A stretch of 64,000 nt of DNA from Saprospiraceae bacterium (GCA_029262995.1 JAJCYH010000011.1:248001-312000), one strand, 5' to 3'. Counted from the stretch's first letter, positions 50,497-59,409 are shown. Notes: a model not told the origin generated them from the letters alone. Translations and numbers: made by a program.

Positions 50497-52557
50497 TTAT
50501 CTGTTTTCTTCTTGACGTTTGATAAAATAGTAAGTGTCATATTGCGACCTTACGGGTATTCCATTATTTCTCTTGTAATCATTGGTTCTTTTAAAGTCGA
50601 TGTATCTTGATTTTACATTGTCATTTGACTGTATTCTCATTATTACATTAACGAAATACTTCAATTTAGGATCCAGTATCGGAAACATGGTTTCGATTCT
50701 GTGGTGTAGATTTCTTACCATCCAATCTGCTGAGGATAAATATATCTCCTCATTTCCATCATTGGCAAAAATAAATACTCTTGCATGCTCTAAAAAGCGA
50801 TCAATGATACTGAAAGCTTCTATATTTTCACTGATATTTTTGATGCCAGGAACCAGTGAGCATATCCCTCTTACTATAATGTCAACTTTAACACCTGCTT
50901 GACTGGCCTTATATAAGAGATCAATCATTTCTTGATCCTGTATCGAGTTCATTTTTAGAAAAATTCGGGCTTTTTTTCCTTGGGAGGCGTTTGTGATTTC
51001 TCTTTCCACCATATCTATCAGTTTGGTCTTCAAATTAAAAGTACCAACCCCTAAATATTTGAAATCTTTTTTTGGTTTAATTTTATTTTCTACATAGGAG
51101 AATATCATCAAGACTTCTTTAAGGAGCTTTTTGTTTGATGTAAAAAGGCCAAAGTCACAATATAATTTTGCAGTATTTTCATGAAAGTTACCTGTACTCA
51201 TATAGGTGTAGAAATTCTCATCTCCATTATTAACCTTTCTTACTAGAGCAATTTTAGAGTGTACCTTTAAGCCTGGCATACTATAGAGCACCCTTACACC
51301 TGATTTTTCAAGGCTTTCACCCCATGTCAAATTTGCTTCTTCATCAAATCTTGCTTTGATTTCGATAAATGCAGTGACTTGTTTGCCATTCTTAACAGAT
51401 AATTTTAACGCCTCCATTATCCTTGATATTTTTGCTACACGATATTGGAATAATTTAATGTGCGTTACTTTTGGGTTTGAAGCAGCGTCCTCGAAAAACC
51501 TAATAACAGATTCGTAACTGTGGTATGGATAATATAGTAAGTGATCTTTTTTATCAATAGCCTCAAACAGGTCCTCAGATTGTTCTAAAGGATTATAAGC
51601 GATGGGGGCCATTACCAAATCCTTAAGATGTTTCATTTCAAAATCTGGAAAACTAAAAAAATCAGAGTTGTTATGATATCTTCCTTCAGCGACTAAATCA
51701 ATTTCTTTCAATTCAAATACATCTTTCAAATATTTTAAAAGATCATCAGGGATATCTCTATCGTAAATTAGTCGCGAAGCAGGTCCTACACTTCTTTTTT
51801 CTAAACTGTTTTTAATCTTAAGAATTAAGTTACCAGAAAATTCATCATCTATATATAGCTCTGCGTCTCTTGTGAGTTTTATTGAATAACTCCCAATGAT
51901 ATTAAACCCTGGAAAGATTTTATCAACATTATCTCTTACAACATCATCAATAATAATTAGATCATTTTGATCAGATTTGCTTGGCATTATTAAAAATCTA
52001 CCTACTTGTTCAGATGGTATTTTGATAATTGCATAATAGGCTTGCTTGTCTCCTTCAGTCTTGCTACGCATGTCCAATGCCATATATAAAGCACCATTGA
52101 GAAGAAATGGCTTCACTTTATTTTCCTTGAGCAACATAGGTTGTATAAAAGGCAACAGCTTGTCACTAAAGAAGGAAGCTGTAAATTGCTTTTGTTCTTG
52201 GCTTAACTTCTTTTGCCTTAAAATATTTATATTTTCCTTTTTAAGGGCAGGAATTATTTCTTCTTCAAAAACTCTGGAAAACTCAACCTGTTGATCATTT
52301 ACAATTTGCAATAATTGTGAAAGTATTAATTTAGGCTCAAGTCCTAATTTCTTTTTTGTTTTCTTACCTAGACGTACCAAGTTTTTATGGTTGGCAACGC
52401 GAACTCTAAAAAACTCATCAAGATTTGAAGAATATATAGCTAGGAATTTTACCCTTTCTAACAATGGGACATTTGGATCTTTTGCTTCCTGTAAAACTCT
52501 ATAGTTAAAAGACAGCCAACTGATGTCTCTGTCTATATAAGGCAAGGGTTGTTTCAT
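50497..52557 (-). CDS. ppk1: Polyphosphate kinase 1
   Basis: This enzyme reversibly polymerises the gamma-phosphate of ATP into polyphosphate. The 686-residue protein has the N-terminal helical domain (YIDRDISWLSFNYRVLQEA), the KLFQYRV core near 376, and the two conserved histidines: GLKVHSKIALVRK, the phosphorylated site near 434, and RFLEHARVFIF near 590. The conserved YLSSADWMVRNLHHRIE near 603-619 completes the C-terminal lobe. Its length is typical. The gene is divergent from tpiA, with 166 bases between. Confidence 0.95.
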   Translation of the reverse strand: MKQPLPYIDRDISWLSFNYRVLQEAKDPNVPLLERVKFLAIYSSNLDEFFRVRVANHKNLVRLGKKTKKKLGLEPKLILSQLLQIVNDQQVEFSRVFEEEIIPALKKENINILRQKKLSQEQKQFTASFFSDKLLPFIQPMLLKENKVKPFLLNGALYMALDMRSKTEGDKQAYYAIIKIPSEQVGRFLIMPSKSDQNDLIIIDDVVRDNVDKIFPGFNIIGSYSIKLTRDAELYIDDEFSGNLILKIKNSLEKRSVGPASRLIYDRDIPDDLLKYLKDVFELKEIDLVAEGRYHNNSDFFSFPDFEMKHLKDLVMAPIAYNPLEQSEDLFEAIDKKDHLLYYPYHSYESVIRFFEDAASNPKVTHIKLFQYRVAKISRIMEALKLSVKNGKQVTAFIEIKARFDEEANLTWGESLEKSGVRVLYSMPGLKVHSKIALVRKVNNGDENFYTYMSTGNFHENTAKLYCDFGLFTSNKKLLKEVLMIFSYVENKIKPKKDFKYLGVGTFNLKTKLIDMVEREITNASQGKKARIFLKMNSIQDQEMIDLLYKASQAGVKVDIIVRGICSLVPGIKNISENIEAFSIIDRFLEHARVFIFANDGNEEIYLSSADWMVRNLHHRIETMFPILDPKLKYFVNVIMRIQSNDNVKSRYIDFKRTNDYKRNNGIPVRSQYDTYYFIKRQEENR

Positions 52558-52677
52558 AAATTAGTGGTTTTCAGAGCTGTAATTTATCAAAAATGATTTT
52601 TTTGAAGCTATTTTATACGTTATATATTGGATTAAACCATCGTTATGACAATTTTATGTTTATTCGGAGATTGAGTC

Positions 52678-52705
52678 TTGACTTAATTTCTAATGGTTAA
52701 TTTTG
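52678..52705 (+). promoter_or_regulatory. Promoter of tpiA (TTG-N17-TAATTTTG)
   Basis: TTG at 52678-52680 and TAATTTTG at 52698-52705 are separated by 17 bases, fitting the Bacteroidota -33/-7 arrangement. The ATG at 52724 lies 18 bases downstream. Confidence 0.55.
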
Positions 52706-52723
52706 TACTCTTAAAATAATGGA

Positions 52724-53476
52724 ATGAGAAGAAATATTGTTGCAGGCAACTGGAAAATGAATCTTAGTTTAGTTCAAGCTACTAAATTGGTTTCTGAAAT
52801 CATAAATTTTGAAATCCCAGACAAGGTAGATGTGATCCTTGCTTGTCCATTTCCTTATTTAATGAGCGTTAATGAACTGATAGGGAAGAAGGAAAATGTT
52901 TTTGTAGCTGCACAAAACTGCCACTATGAGGAGTCTGGCGCCTTTACTGGAGAGGTCAGCGTAAATATGCTTAAGTCAATTGGTATTAATTGTGTTGTTG
53001 TTGGTCATTCGGAAAGAAGGACTTTAAACAATGAATCAGATGAAATGGTGAAAACTAAAATTGACCTATTGTTGGCAGCAGAAATGGAAGTGATATTTTG
53101 TTGCGGAGAGCCTTTAGAAATAAGAGAAGCCAAAGGTCAAAATGGTTATGTAAGTCAACAGTTGGTGGACAGTCTGTTTCACTTAAGCGGGGAAAAGCTA
53201 AAAAATATAATCATTGCCTATGAACCTATTTGGGCAATAGGAACAGGGTTAACAGCATCTCCAGAACAAGCCCAAGAAATGCATTTATTTTTACGAACGC
53301 TACTCACTGAAAAGTATAGCAGTGAAACGGCAAGTAAAGTCTCTATATTATATGGAGGAAGTGTAAATGCTAGGAATGCTCAGCAGTTATTTTCTAAGCC
53401 AGATGTAGATGGAGGATTAGTAGGCGGAGCTTCATTAGAGAGTGAAAGTTTTAGTCAAATTATCGCTTCTTTTTAA
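52724..53476 (+). CDS. tpiA: Triosephosphate isomerase
   Basis: This glycolytic TIM-barrel enzyme interconverts dihydroxyacetone phosphate and glyceraldehyde-3-phosphate. The 250-residue protein keeps AGNWKMN (Lys11 region), VVGHSERRTLNNESDEMV with the catalytic histidine near 96, and IIAYEPIWAIGTG with the catalytic glutamate near 165. The C-terminal phosphate loop is ILYGGSVNARN and DGGLVGGASL. It has its own promoter and converges with the SRPBCC gene with no gap at all. Confidence 0.97.
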   Translation: MRRNIVAGNWKMNLSLVQATKLVSEIINFEIPDKVDVILACPFPYLMSVNELIGKKENVFVAAQNCHYEESGAFTGEVSVNMLKSIGINCVVVGHSERRTLNNESDEMVKTKIDLLLAAEMEVIFCCGEPLEIREAKGQNGYVSQQLVDSLFHLSGEKLKNIIIAYEPIWAIGTGLTASPEQAQEMHLFLRTLLTEKYSSETASKVSILYGGSVNARNAQQLFSKPDVDGGLVGGASLESESFSQIIASF

Positions 53477-53938
53477 TTAGTTATGGAATAGCTGATTTAC
53501 CTTTTCAAATCGATATTGGAATATTTCTTCTAGTTTGTTTTTAATATAAAGTTGATTGGCGAGTGATCCTAGAAGTCCAAACGGTAATGCATATTCCAGT
53601 TTATCTATCATTATAATATATCCATTTTCTTGTTTAAATACATGTTTGTGTTTCCATAATTTGTATGGACCCTTAATTTGGACATCTATGAAGTGATTCT
53701 TGAATTCAACTTCAGAAATTAAAGTCTTCCAATAAAGAGGAATATTAAAGATGGGGGATACTTTATATTCAATTACTTGCCCTTGAAACATCTCATCTAA
53801 TGGATTTGAACTTATTATTTTGAAGCCCATATTATCTGGAATCAACTGATCAAGATTCTTTGGACTTGAAAAAAAATCCCATACCTGATCTATTGTGGCT
53901 ACTAATTTTTGCTCTTTGTGTAGTTTGAATGTCTTCAT
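53477..53938 (-). CDS. SRPBCC (START-like) family protein
   Basis: The 153-residue protein has the START/SRPBCC pattern: FKLHKEQKLVATIDQVWDFF at the start, SSPKNLDQLIPDNMGF, central antiparallel strands (VQIKGPYKLWKHKHVFKQ) and a long C-terminal helix (LANQLYIKNKLEEIFQYRFE). Proteins of this group bind hydrophobic ligands or act as cyclase-like or quinone-linked factors, and many Bacteroidota copies are unassigned. No signal peptide is visible. It abuts the tpiA stop on the other strand. The specific role is unknown. Confidence 0.8.
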   Translation of the reverse strand: MKTFKLHKEQKLVATIDQVWDFFSSPKNLDQLIPDNMGFKIISSNPLDEMFQGQVIEYKVSPIFNIPLYWKTLISEVEFKNHFIDVQIKGPYKLWKHKHVFKQENGYIIMIDKLEYALPFGLLGSLANQLYIKNKLEEIFQYRFEKVNQLFHN

Positions 53939-54133
53939 ATTTGTAGAACATTAAAATAGACAGACTGTTTACGCTTTTTGTAATAATTATAATAAATAAA
54001 CATGGAGGTATAACAGTCTTGTTCTCAGCTGGATATGGATATTAAAAAATTAATATGAAGATAATTTGAATATTGGATAGGGGGGAAGTGTCGTTTTCTT
54101 GTCTATAATACAAAGGGTGTTATTAAAGGTATT

Positions 54134-54168
54134 AAAAAACGGTTAACTTAAAGAAGCTAACCGTTTTT
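54134..54168 (-). terminator. Terminator after the beta-barrel gene at 54195
   Basis: Stem AAAAACGGTTA / TAACCGTTTTT with a 12-base loop lies 27 bases beyond the stop of the minus-strand gene. The minus strand ends in six T, so that is the main direction; the plus strand has five T and could also terminate. Confidence 0.78.
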
Positions 54169-54194
54169 GTTTATTATGTAAACTGATAGTTTGA

Positions 54195-54917
54195 TTAGAA
54201 CCAGATAAACTTTGATTTTTCTCCACATCTTGCCTGGCCTACACCTCCAATTCCCCAGTTCAATTCGAAAACAATTCCTGCAAAAATAGGGTTAGTACTA
54301 GATATGTTGCCTGTATAATTTACGGGTTGTCTGTTCCCAGCCTCTGCACCTTGACTAGATACAATATCAGTAAAACCATATTCAAACCTAAGACCTAATA
54401 TACCGCTAAATCTTCCATCATTACCTATAACATAAGTTCCAAAACCGATTACAGCCGCCAAAGGATTTTTCTCATAAAAATCAGGATTGATGATTTCTTT
54501 ACTTCCTCCTTTAGGTCCAGACTTTACATCTCCCATAAACGATACTTTAGGTCCTATTTCAAAATAACCTTTTTTACGAGCGTCTCTGAATAAAACATAA
54601 ACATCAACAGAGTTGACGCTAACCTCAGTATCTGGAGCATTTGTTCCGCTTGTATTTTGGAAAACACCATTTAAACTGCCAACCATTACATCAAAAGAAA
54701 CACCGGTATAATTCCAGTTAATACCTAATTTACCACCAAGCTTAGTGCTGGTTGCAATTGTTAAATCAAAGTTGGAATCATCTCCAGCCGCTTGATTAAA
54801 AAGCATACTTGCGCCGGTTTGCACTTTGACACCTGCATCCAACCAAAAATCAAGTTTCTGAGCGTCCACTTGAGAAGTGTAAAAACCTACTAGAAGTATG
54901 AATAAGATTTTTTTCAT
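54195..54917 (-). CDS. Secreted outer-membrane beta-barrel-like protein
   Basis: The 240-residue protein has a signal peptide (MKKILFILLVGFYTSQVDAQ) and then alternating beta strands with glycines and aromatics (GVKVQTGASMLF, GKLGINWNYTGVSFDVMVG, YFEIGPKVSFMGDV, GILGLRFEYGFTDIV, IFAGIVFELNWGIGG), like small porin-type barrels of Bacteroidota. The C-terminus carries CGEKSKFIWF after the last strand. I recognise no functional family. It lies 29 bases downstream of the rhodanese lipoprotein gene on the same strand and has its own terminator. Confidence 0.7.
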   Translation of the reverse strand: MKKILFILLVGFYTSQVDAQKLDFWLDAGVKVQTGASMLFNQAAGDDSNFDLTIATSTKLGGKLGINWNYTGVSFDVMVGSLNGVFQNTSGTNAPDTEVSVNSVDVYVLFRDARKKGYFEIGPKVSFMGDVKSGPKGGSKEIINPDFYEKNPLAAVIGFGTYVIGNDGRFSGILGLRFEYGFTDIVSSQGAEAGNRQPVNYTGNISSTNPIFAGIVFELNWGIGGVGQARCGEKSKFIWF

Positions 54918-54946
54918 TTTTAATGTTTTTAATTTACTATAAATTG

Positions 54947-55417
54947 TTATTTGTTGTTATAATCAACCCAAGCAGAATATCCGCCGGTCATATCAACAAC
55001 ATTTGGAAATTGAATTTCACTGAACAGCTTGGCAGCCAAACTGCTTCTGGTACCAGATTGACAATACAGGATTAATTTTGATTCTGAATCCAAATTTTTG
55101 GCATCAATAATAAATCTTGGCGATTTTACATCCATTTCTAGTGCACCTTCAATCTTGCCCTCAGCAATTTCTTTTGGTGTTCTTAAATCAACAAACTGAT
55201 AGCCTTGTTTAGCTAAAGCAATGGCTTCTGCTACGGTCACTTTTTTCACTTCAGTCTTCTTATATTCATTTTGAGTTTCTGGAGTACTAAAAACCATCTT
55301 GCCTTCATTCTTGTTTTTAGCGTTCTCAGAATCATTCGCTGTCGGTTGTGATTTATTTTGCCCACAGGCGCATATTGATACCAGAATAATTAATGAAGAG
55401 AATACTATTTTATTCAT
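54947..55417 (-). CDS. Rhodanese-domain lipoprotein
   Basis: The open frame begins at 55489, but the ATG at 55417 gives a clean lipoprotein signal (IILVSICAC, Cys18), so 156 residues are used. Residues about 60-155 form a single rhodanese domain (EAIALAKQGYQFVDLRTPKE) with the active cysteine in LILYCQSGTRSSLAAKLF and the end strand VVDMTGGYSAWVDY. The loop CQSGTR is of the sulfurtransferase-like size. An envelope-anchored sulfurtransferase, or a redox partner, is plausible. The barrel gene follows 29 bases on, and a -7 element lies at 55495-55502. Confidence 0.83.
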   Translation of the reverse strand: MNKIVFSSLIILVSICACGQNKSQPTANDSENAKNKNEGKMVFSTPETQNEYKKTEVKKVTVAEAIALAKQGYQFVDLRTPKEIAEGKIEGALEMDVKSPRFIIDAKNLDSESKLILYCQSGTRSSLAAKLFSEIQFPNVVDMTGGYSAWVDYNNK

Positions 55418-55494
55418 ATTTAATTTTTTTACAATATTAGTCAAAATAACTTGTTTGATTGCGTTTGCTGTCAACGAAATCGTCATCAAAAATG

Positions 55495-55502
55495 CAAAGT
55501 TA
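55495..55502 (-). promoter_or_regulatory. Candidate -7 element for the rhodanese gene
   Basis: On the minus strand the bases read TAACTTTG, matching TAnnTTTG, 77 bases upstream of the ATG at 55417. It also lies upstream of the longer frame's start at 55489, so it does not decide the start. Confidence 0.4.
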
Positions 55503-55547
55503 TACTTAATTGTGAAAGAAACACATTAAAAATATATGTAATATATA

Positions 55548-55578
55548 TTGACTTGGAATGTTGCTTGCGTTATATTTG
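55548..55578 (+). promoter_or_regulatory. Plus-strand promoter with no listed gene (TTG-N20-TATATTTG)
   Basis: TTG at 55548-55550, 20 bases, then TATATTTG at 55571-55578 match the Bacteroidota promoter well. Transcription would start near 55583 and meet the terminator at 55846-55873. The gap from 55418 to 55871 (454 bases) otherwise holds no annotated gene. Confidence 0.55.
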
Positions 55579-55691
55579 TTGCAGAATTCATAAAAACATT
55601 GTTTTTAAAACGTTAAATATGGATTATAAGCCAACCTTTTGGTGGTTTCAAACGTCTATAAAAGTAAATAGCAAATTTTTATTATATACCC

Positions 55692-55805
55692 ATGAGTAAG
55701 TTTTTTAAATCATTCATTTTATTCTTCAAAAAATCACCTAAAAAAATCTCTTCAATAATTATGAAAAGATACGATGATGAGTATGAAGGCTGGTTAGGAA
55801 TTTAA
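55692..55805 (+). CDS. Candidate 37-residue small protein in its own transcription unit
   Basis: The frame ATG 55692 to TAA 55805 encodes 37 residues: a basic, amphipathic N-terminus (MSKFFKSFILFFKKSPKKI) and an acidic tail (YDDEYEGWLGI). It lies between a good promoter (55548-55578) and a terminator (55846-55873), about 110 bases into the predicted transcript. A 26-residue frame (55619-55699, beginning MDYKPTFWW) precedes it and overlaps by eight bases, possibly for coupling. I recognise no family. The transcript might instead be a regulatory RNA of about 290 nt. The coding call is tentative. Confidence 0.45.
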   Translation: MSKFFKSFILFFKKSPKKISSIIMKRYDDEYEGWLGI

Positions 55806-55845
55806 TCAGCAGCTACCGAATAGTCGACTCCACAAGAGAAAAAAT

Positions 55846-55873
55846 AGGTTTCAAGAAATTGAGACCTTTTTTT
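55846..55873. terminator. Bidirectional terminator between the mini unit and ferredoxin
   Basis: Stem AGGTTTCAA / TTGAGACCT (one G-T wobble) with a GAAA loop is followed by seven T on the plus strand. On the minus strand the same hairpin is followed by ATTTTTT, so it can also end the ferredoxin transcript. Confidence 0.78.
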
Positions 55874-56219
55874 ATATGTGTAATTTTGATTTTTTGTCTA
55901 GTAGTTGCTCTATGGATTCAACTCTATCTTCATCTGGGACACAACAATCAACTGGGCAAACAGCAGCACATTGGGGCTCATCGTGAAATCCTTGACATTC
56001 CGTGCATTTATCTGGAACGATATAATAATAGTCTTCTTCTACGGGTGCGTTCATTTCACTAGCTGTTATAGATTCTCCAGTTTCTAATATAAATGTTCCT
56101 TTTACGTTGGTGCCGTCTGCAATAGCCCATTCAATACCACCTTCATATATGGCATTATTTGGACATTCAGGTTCGCAAGCCCCGCAGTTAATACATTCAT
56201 CTGTAATGATAATGGCCAT
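55872..56219 (-). CDS. 2[4Fe-4S] ferredoxin, Alvin type
   Basis: The 115-residue electron carrier has two cluster motifs: [12 protein letters not shown] at 9-20, and [18 protein letters not shown] at about 72-89, where eight residues separate the second and third cysteines, the insertion typical of Alvin-type low-potential ferredoxins. A long central loop (residues 28-66) separates the motifs, more than in the 80-residue classic forms. The tail is charged. It could serve ferredoxin-dependent oxidoreductases in the cytosol. It lies 14 bases downstream of pssA on the same strand, so the pair is likely cotranscribed. Confidence 0.9.
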   Translation of the reverse strand: MAIIITDECINCGACEPECPNNAIYEGGIEWAIADGTNVKGTFILETGESITASEMNAPVEEDYYYIVPDKCTECQGFHDEPQCAAVCPVDCCVPDEDRVESIEQLLDKKSKLHI

Positions 56220-56233
56220 TTGAAAACTTAATT

Positions 56234-56911
56234 TTACTTGTGAAATCTAATACTATAAATTATAGATAGCAAAATGTAAATAATTACACCAATGGGCATT
56301 GCAAGTTTATAATTTACCATAATAAGCATGGCAAAGGTCATAATACAAAATAGAATAAACAAGTTGTAGTTAAAGTTTTTGCCTAGCTGCTTGAAAGACA
56401 ACATTTTAATCTTACTTAAGTTTAAAAACATTAAAATAATAGGAATAGAAACATATATAGAAGGGTAATCGATTAAGGTTTGCATTATACTGCTGTCAAA
56501 CTCCACACCAATAAATAATCCGATAAGAAAAAATGAGCTTGCTGGGGTTGGTAGTCCTGTGAAATATTTAGTATCAGGCTTTAAATTAAATATGGCCAAA
56601 CGAATAGCACTTCCAATTAATATAAACATTGAAGGAATATACATTGTCCAATGATCATATGGGCTGACAAATGTGTATAAGTAAGCGGGAGCAACACCAA
56701 AAGAAACAATGTCCGCAAGTGAGTCCAATTCTTTGCCCATTTGAGATTGTACTTTTAACAGCCTTGCTGCTAGCCCATCAATGACATCAAAGAACATTCC
56801 CATGAGGATAAGAATGCTACTTAAATGGAGGTCTGCTACAAGTATTGCAGAAAATCCACAACATAGATTTAGAAGTGTAAAGAAAGATGGGATTTTATTC
56901 TTTATATTCAA
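56234..56911 (-). CDS. pssA: CDP-diacylglycerol-serine O-phosphatidyltransferase
   Basis: This polytopic membrane enzyme makes phosphatidylserine, the precursor of phosphatidylethanolamine. The CDP-alcohol phosphotransferase motif DGxxAR-x8-G-x3-D-x3-D is visible as [20 protein letters not shown] followed by [11 protein letters not shown] (residues about 42-72). The start [18 protein letters not shown] is typical for bacterial PssA of the small type, and 225 residues with about seven helices fits. The companion decarboxylase gene psd is not adjacent here; the next gene downstream is ferredoxin. Confidence 0.92.
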   Translation of the reverse strand: MNIKNKIPSFFTLLNLCCGFSAILVADLHLSSILILMGMFFDVIDGLAARLLKVQSQMGKELDSLADIVSFGVAPAYLYTFVSPYDHWTMYIPSMFILIGSAIRLAIFNLKPDTKYFTGLPTPASSFFLIGLFIGVEFDSSIMQTLIDYPSIYVSIPIILMFLNLSKIKMLSFKQLGKNFNYNLFILFCIMTFAMLIMVNYKLAMPIGVIIYILLSIIYSIRFHK

Positions 56912-57031
56912 TTCAGAAGATATCTATTTTAAAATAGCTATAATTAGCTTAAATTCTTTTGCAATTTAATATAGCAATATTAAGACTTTAAATAAGTTAT
57001 TGTCATGCGATTATTAATCAAATATATAAAA

Positions 57032-58507
57032 ATGAAATTTTCCATTAATTCTAGCCTTTTTTGTTTGTTAGTAATAGTTCTTTTAAGCTCTTGTGCACGG
57101 AATCCGGTTACAGGGAAAAAGGAGATTATGTTGATGTCTGAGAGCCAGGAATTAGCTCTTGGTGCACAATCAGATCCAGCCATCATTGCACAATATGGAT
57201 TATATCAAGATGAAACCCTACAAGCCTTTATAAACGAAAAAGGTAAAGAAATGGGTGTCATTTCTCATAAACCTGAATTGGAATACCACTTTAGAATTTT
57301 GGATTCACCAGTTGTTAATGCCTTTGCAGTACCTGGCGGATATGTATATTTTACAAGGGGAATAATGGCACATTTTAACAATGAAGCAGAATTCGCAGGT
57401 GTATTAGGACACGAAATTGGACATATTACTGCCCGCCATTCGGCTAAGCAATATAGTGCACAGATGATAGGTCAATTGGGATTGATGGCTGGTGTTATTG
57501 CTAGTGAAGATTTTAGAAGTGTAGCAGGTGATGCAAGCCAAGCCATGGGCTTGTTGTTTTTAAAGTTTGGTCGTGACCATGAAAGCCAATCTGACGAATT
57601 AGGTGTTCAATATTCCACTAAGATTGGATATAATTCTCATGAGATGGCTGATTTTTTTCAAACCCTAAATAGAATCCAAGAAAAAGCTGGTGTCAATATT
57701 CCTTCGTTTCTGTCAACTCACCCTAATCCCGAAGATAGGTTTGAGAAAGTACATAGTCATTCTGATGAAGCTCAAAAAGGATTAGATGTCAGTCAATTAA
57801 AAATAAATACACACAAATACCTTAACATGATTGATGGAATTGTCTATGGAGAAGACCCTCGTCAAGGCTATACTGATAATTATGTTTTTTATCATCCTGG
57901 GTTGAAGTTCAAATTTCCATATCCAGCCAACTGGAACCTTTACAATTCACCTTCTCAAGTTCAAATAGCTCCAGAAGATGGTAAGGCTCTAATCATATTT
58001 ACTTTGTCCCAGGAAAAAACACTTGAAGCAACAGCACAAGCTCATATTGAGAAATTCAAATTTACAGTCATAGAATCGAGAAATACTCGAATAGGAGGAT
58101 TTCCAGCTTTAATTATGTTGGCAGATATTAAAGAAGAAGATCCTAATACAGGTAAACCAACAGGAAAAGCAATTAGAGTATTAAACTATTACATTCAAGA
58201 TGGAAAAATGATTTATGTATTCCATGGCATGAGTAATGATGTTGACTTCAATAAATATAACAATGCATTTAAGCAATGTATGAGTAACTTTAATAGGCTT
58301 ACAGACTTATCTAGAATTAATGTAGAGCCAACACGAATAAAGATTGTGCAAAGTAAAGTTGATGGTACTCTACAGAATGTTCTAGCCAACCTTGATGTTA
58401 ATAAGGATGATTACGAAGAATTGTCAATTATTAACGGTATGTTATTAACGGACTTGGTTGAGAAGGGTAGTATGTTAAAGGTGTTTTCTCAGAAATATGC
58501 CAAATAA
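57032..58507 (+). CDS. M48-family zinc metalloprotease lipoprotein
   Basis: This envelope protease of 491 residues has a lipobox (VLLSSC, Cys21) followed by ARNPVTGKKEIMLMSESQE, the pattern of BepA/LoiP-like M48 enzymes. The zinc motif is GHEIGH (HEIGH at 127-131), with the third ligand in HESQSDELGVQY. After THPNPEDRF the protein has an extra C-terminal region of about 240 residues (from GYTDNYVFYHPGLKFKFPYP) with a probable beta-sandwich and a final TPR-free helix. The open frame starts at 57005, but the ATG at 57032 gives a compact signal. Such enzymes degrade misassembled outer-membrane proteins. Confidence 0.88.
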   Translation: MKFSINSSLFCLLVIVLLSSCARNPVTGKKEIMLMSESQELALGAQSDPAIIAQYGLYQDETLQAFINEKGKEMGVISHKPELEYHFRILDSPVVNAFAVPGGYVYFTRGIMAHFNNEAEFAGVLGHEIGHITARHSAKQYSAQMIGQLGLMAGVIASEDFRSVAGDASQAMGLLFLKFGRDHESQSDELGVQYSTKIGYNSHEMADFFQTLNRIQEKAGVNIPSFLSTHPNPEDRFEKVHSHSDEAQKGLDVSQLKINTHKYLNMIDGIVYGEDPRQGYTDNYVFYHPGLKFKFPYPANWNLYNSPSQVQIAPEDGKALIIFTLSQEKTLEATAQAHIEKFKFTVIESRNTRIGGFPALIMLADIKEEDPNTGKPTGKAIRVLNYYIQDGKMIYVFHGMSNDVDFNKYNNAFKQCMSNFNRLTDLSRINVEPTRIKIVQSKVDGTLQNVLANLDVNKDDYEELSIINGMLLTDLVEKGSMLKVFSQKYAK

Positions 58508-58510
58508 CAA

Positions 58511-58840
58511 TTATAGGATTAATAATTTAGGGTCAATGCTATAATGGGATGAATGATGTATAACTTTGTTTTTCTTTATTAAGATTAATTGAGGAGACTG
58601 GTGTTCGATACCCCATTTTTTTGAAATCATATTTGAGATTTCCCTGTAGGAAATAAGATCTAGGAGATATACCTCACTGTACGGTTCTTTAAAATTCTCT
58701 ATTTCCTTTTGGATATTTTTTAATACCATTCCACTAATACCACATCTAGTACTATGTTTGAAAATGGCTATTGTGTTATGCACACTTTTTTCAGAAATTT
58801 CCGCTAATTGTTCAATGTTCTTAACTTGAATCCAATTCAT
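58511..58840 (-). CDS. ytxJ: YtxJ-family (DUF2847) bacillithiol-linked redox protein
   Basis: The 109-residue thioredoxin-fold protein has the YtxJ signature AIFKHSTRCGISGMVL near 25-40, with a single active cysteine in the TRCGIS context, and a cis-proline region in HQSPQLILIKKNKV near 79-92. The family is linked with bacillithiol, a low-molecular-weight thiol, and is proposed to act as a monothiol bacilliredoxin. No bsh genes are in this window, so bacillithiol use is inferred. It converges with the M48 gene, three bases apart. Confidence 0.85.
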   Translation of the reverse strand: MNWIQVKNIEQLAEISEKSVHNTIAIFKHSTRCGISGMVLKNIQKEIENFKEPYSEVYLLDLISYREISNMISKKWGIEHQSPQLILIKKNKVIHHSSHYSIDPKLLIL

Positions 58841-58885
58841 ATTTTGTATTTACTTGTATGAAACTTTTAGAAAGCATTTAAGTTC

Positions 58886-58918
58886 AAAAAAAAAGCCACA
58901 ACATAAATGAAGTGGCTT
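58886..58918 (-). terminator. Terminator after the DUF2853 gene
   Basis: Stem AAGCCAC / GTGGCTT with a 12-base loop is followed on the minus strand by nine T (58894-58886). It lies 22 bases past the stop of the DUF2853 gene. Confidence 0.82.
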
Positions 58919-58939
58919 AATTTTCTGATAATGAAAGTA

Positions 58940-59278
58940 CTATGCAAAAAGAGCAGACTTTCTAAATTTCTTAACCAACAAATAGTAAAACATTGCTCTG
59001 TACTTGTTTCTGTTAGATTTTCCAATTTGCTCTACAACAGTTTGAATCCCTTCATCTAACTTGGGGGTGTCTTTAAGCCCTAATTTTTTAATTAAGAAAT
59101 TAGATTTTATTCTTTCTAATTCCTTCTTGTCAGTTGCAGCTACTTTTGAAGAGTCTTTATTGTACAATGCTGGACCACATGCTTTGGCAACTTTAGCCAA
59201 TAAGGCAGCATCGTATTTCATTCCTAGTTTTTTAAACTCTTTGTCAAAAGTCTCTAAGCATTCTTGAAACTTGCTCAT
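58940..59278 (-). CDS. DUF2853-family protein
   Basis: The 112-residue cytosolic protein matches DUF2853: KKLGMKYDAALLAKVAKACG near 16-35, LYNKDSSKVAATDKKELE, FLIKKLGLKD near 61-70 and the conserved SNRNKYRAMFYYLLVKKF near 88-105. It is all helical. The family is common in Bacteroidota and Proteobacteria, with structures but no assigned function. The open frame starts at a TTG at 59290; the ATG at 59278 (MSKFQECLETF) is the usual start. It has a nearby -7 element and a terminator, so it is monocistronic. Confidence 0.88.
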   Translation of the reverse strand: MSKFQECLETFDKEFKKLGMKYDAALLAKVAKACGPALYNKDSSKVAATDKKELERIKSNFLIKKLGLKDTPKLDEGIQTVVEQIGKSNRNKYRAMFYYLLVKKFRKSALFA

Positions 59279-59312
59279 AAAATTTTTCAATTTAATTATT
59301 AATAATTGCTAC

Positions 59313-59320
59313 AAAGATAT
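59313..59320 (-). promoter_or_regulatory. -7 promoter element of the DUF2853 gene
   Basis: On the minus strand the bases read TATCTTTG, matching TAnnTTTG, ending 34 bases before the ATG at 59278. Confidence 0.48.
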
Positions 59321-59409
59321 AGCTTATATATTAGTATATTGCTATATATAACTGTTTATCTAATATTTTTAATTATACTCATGGATTATTTATTTATTGA
59401 TCATTAAAT

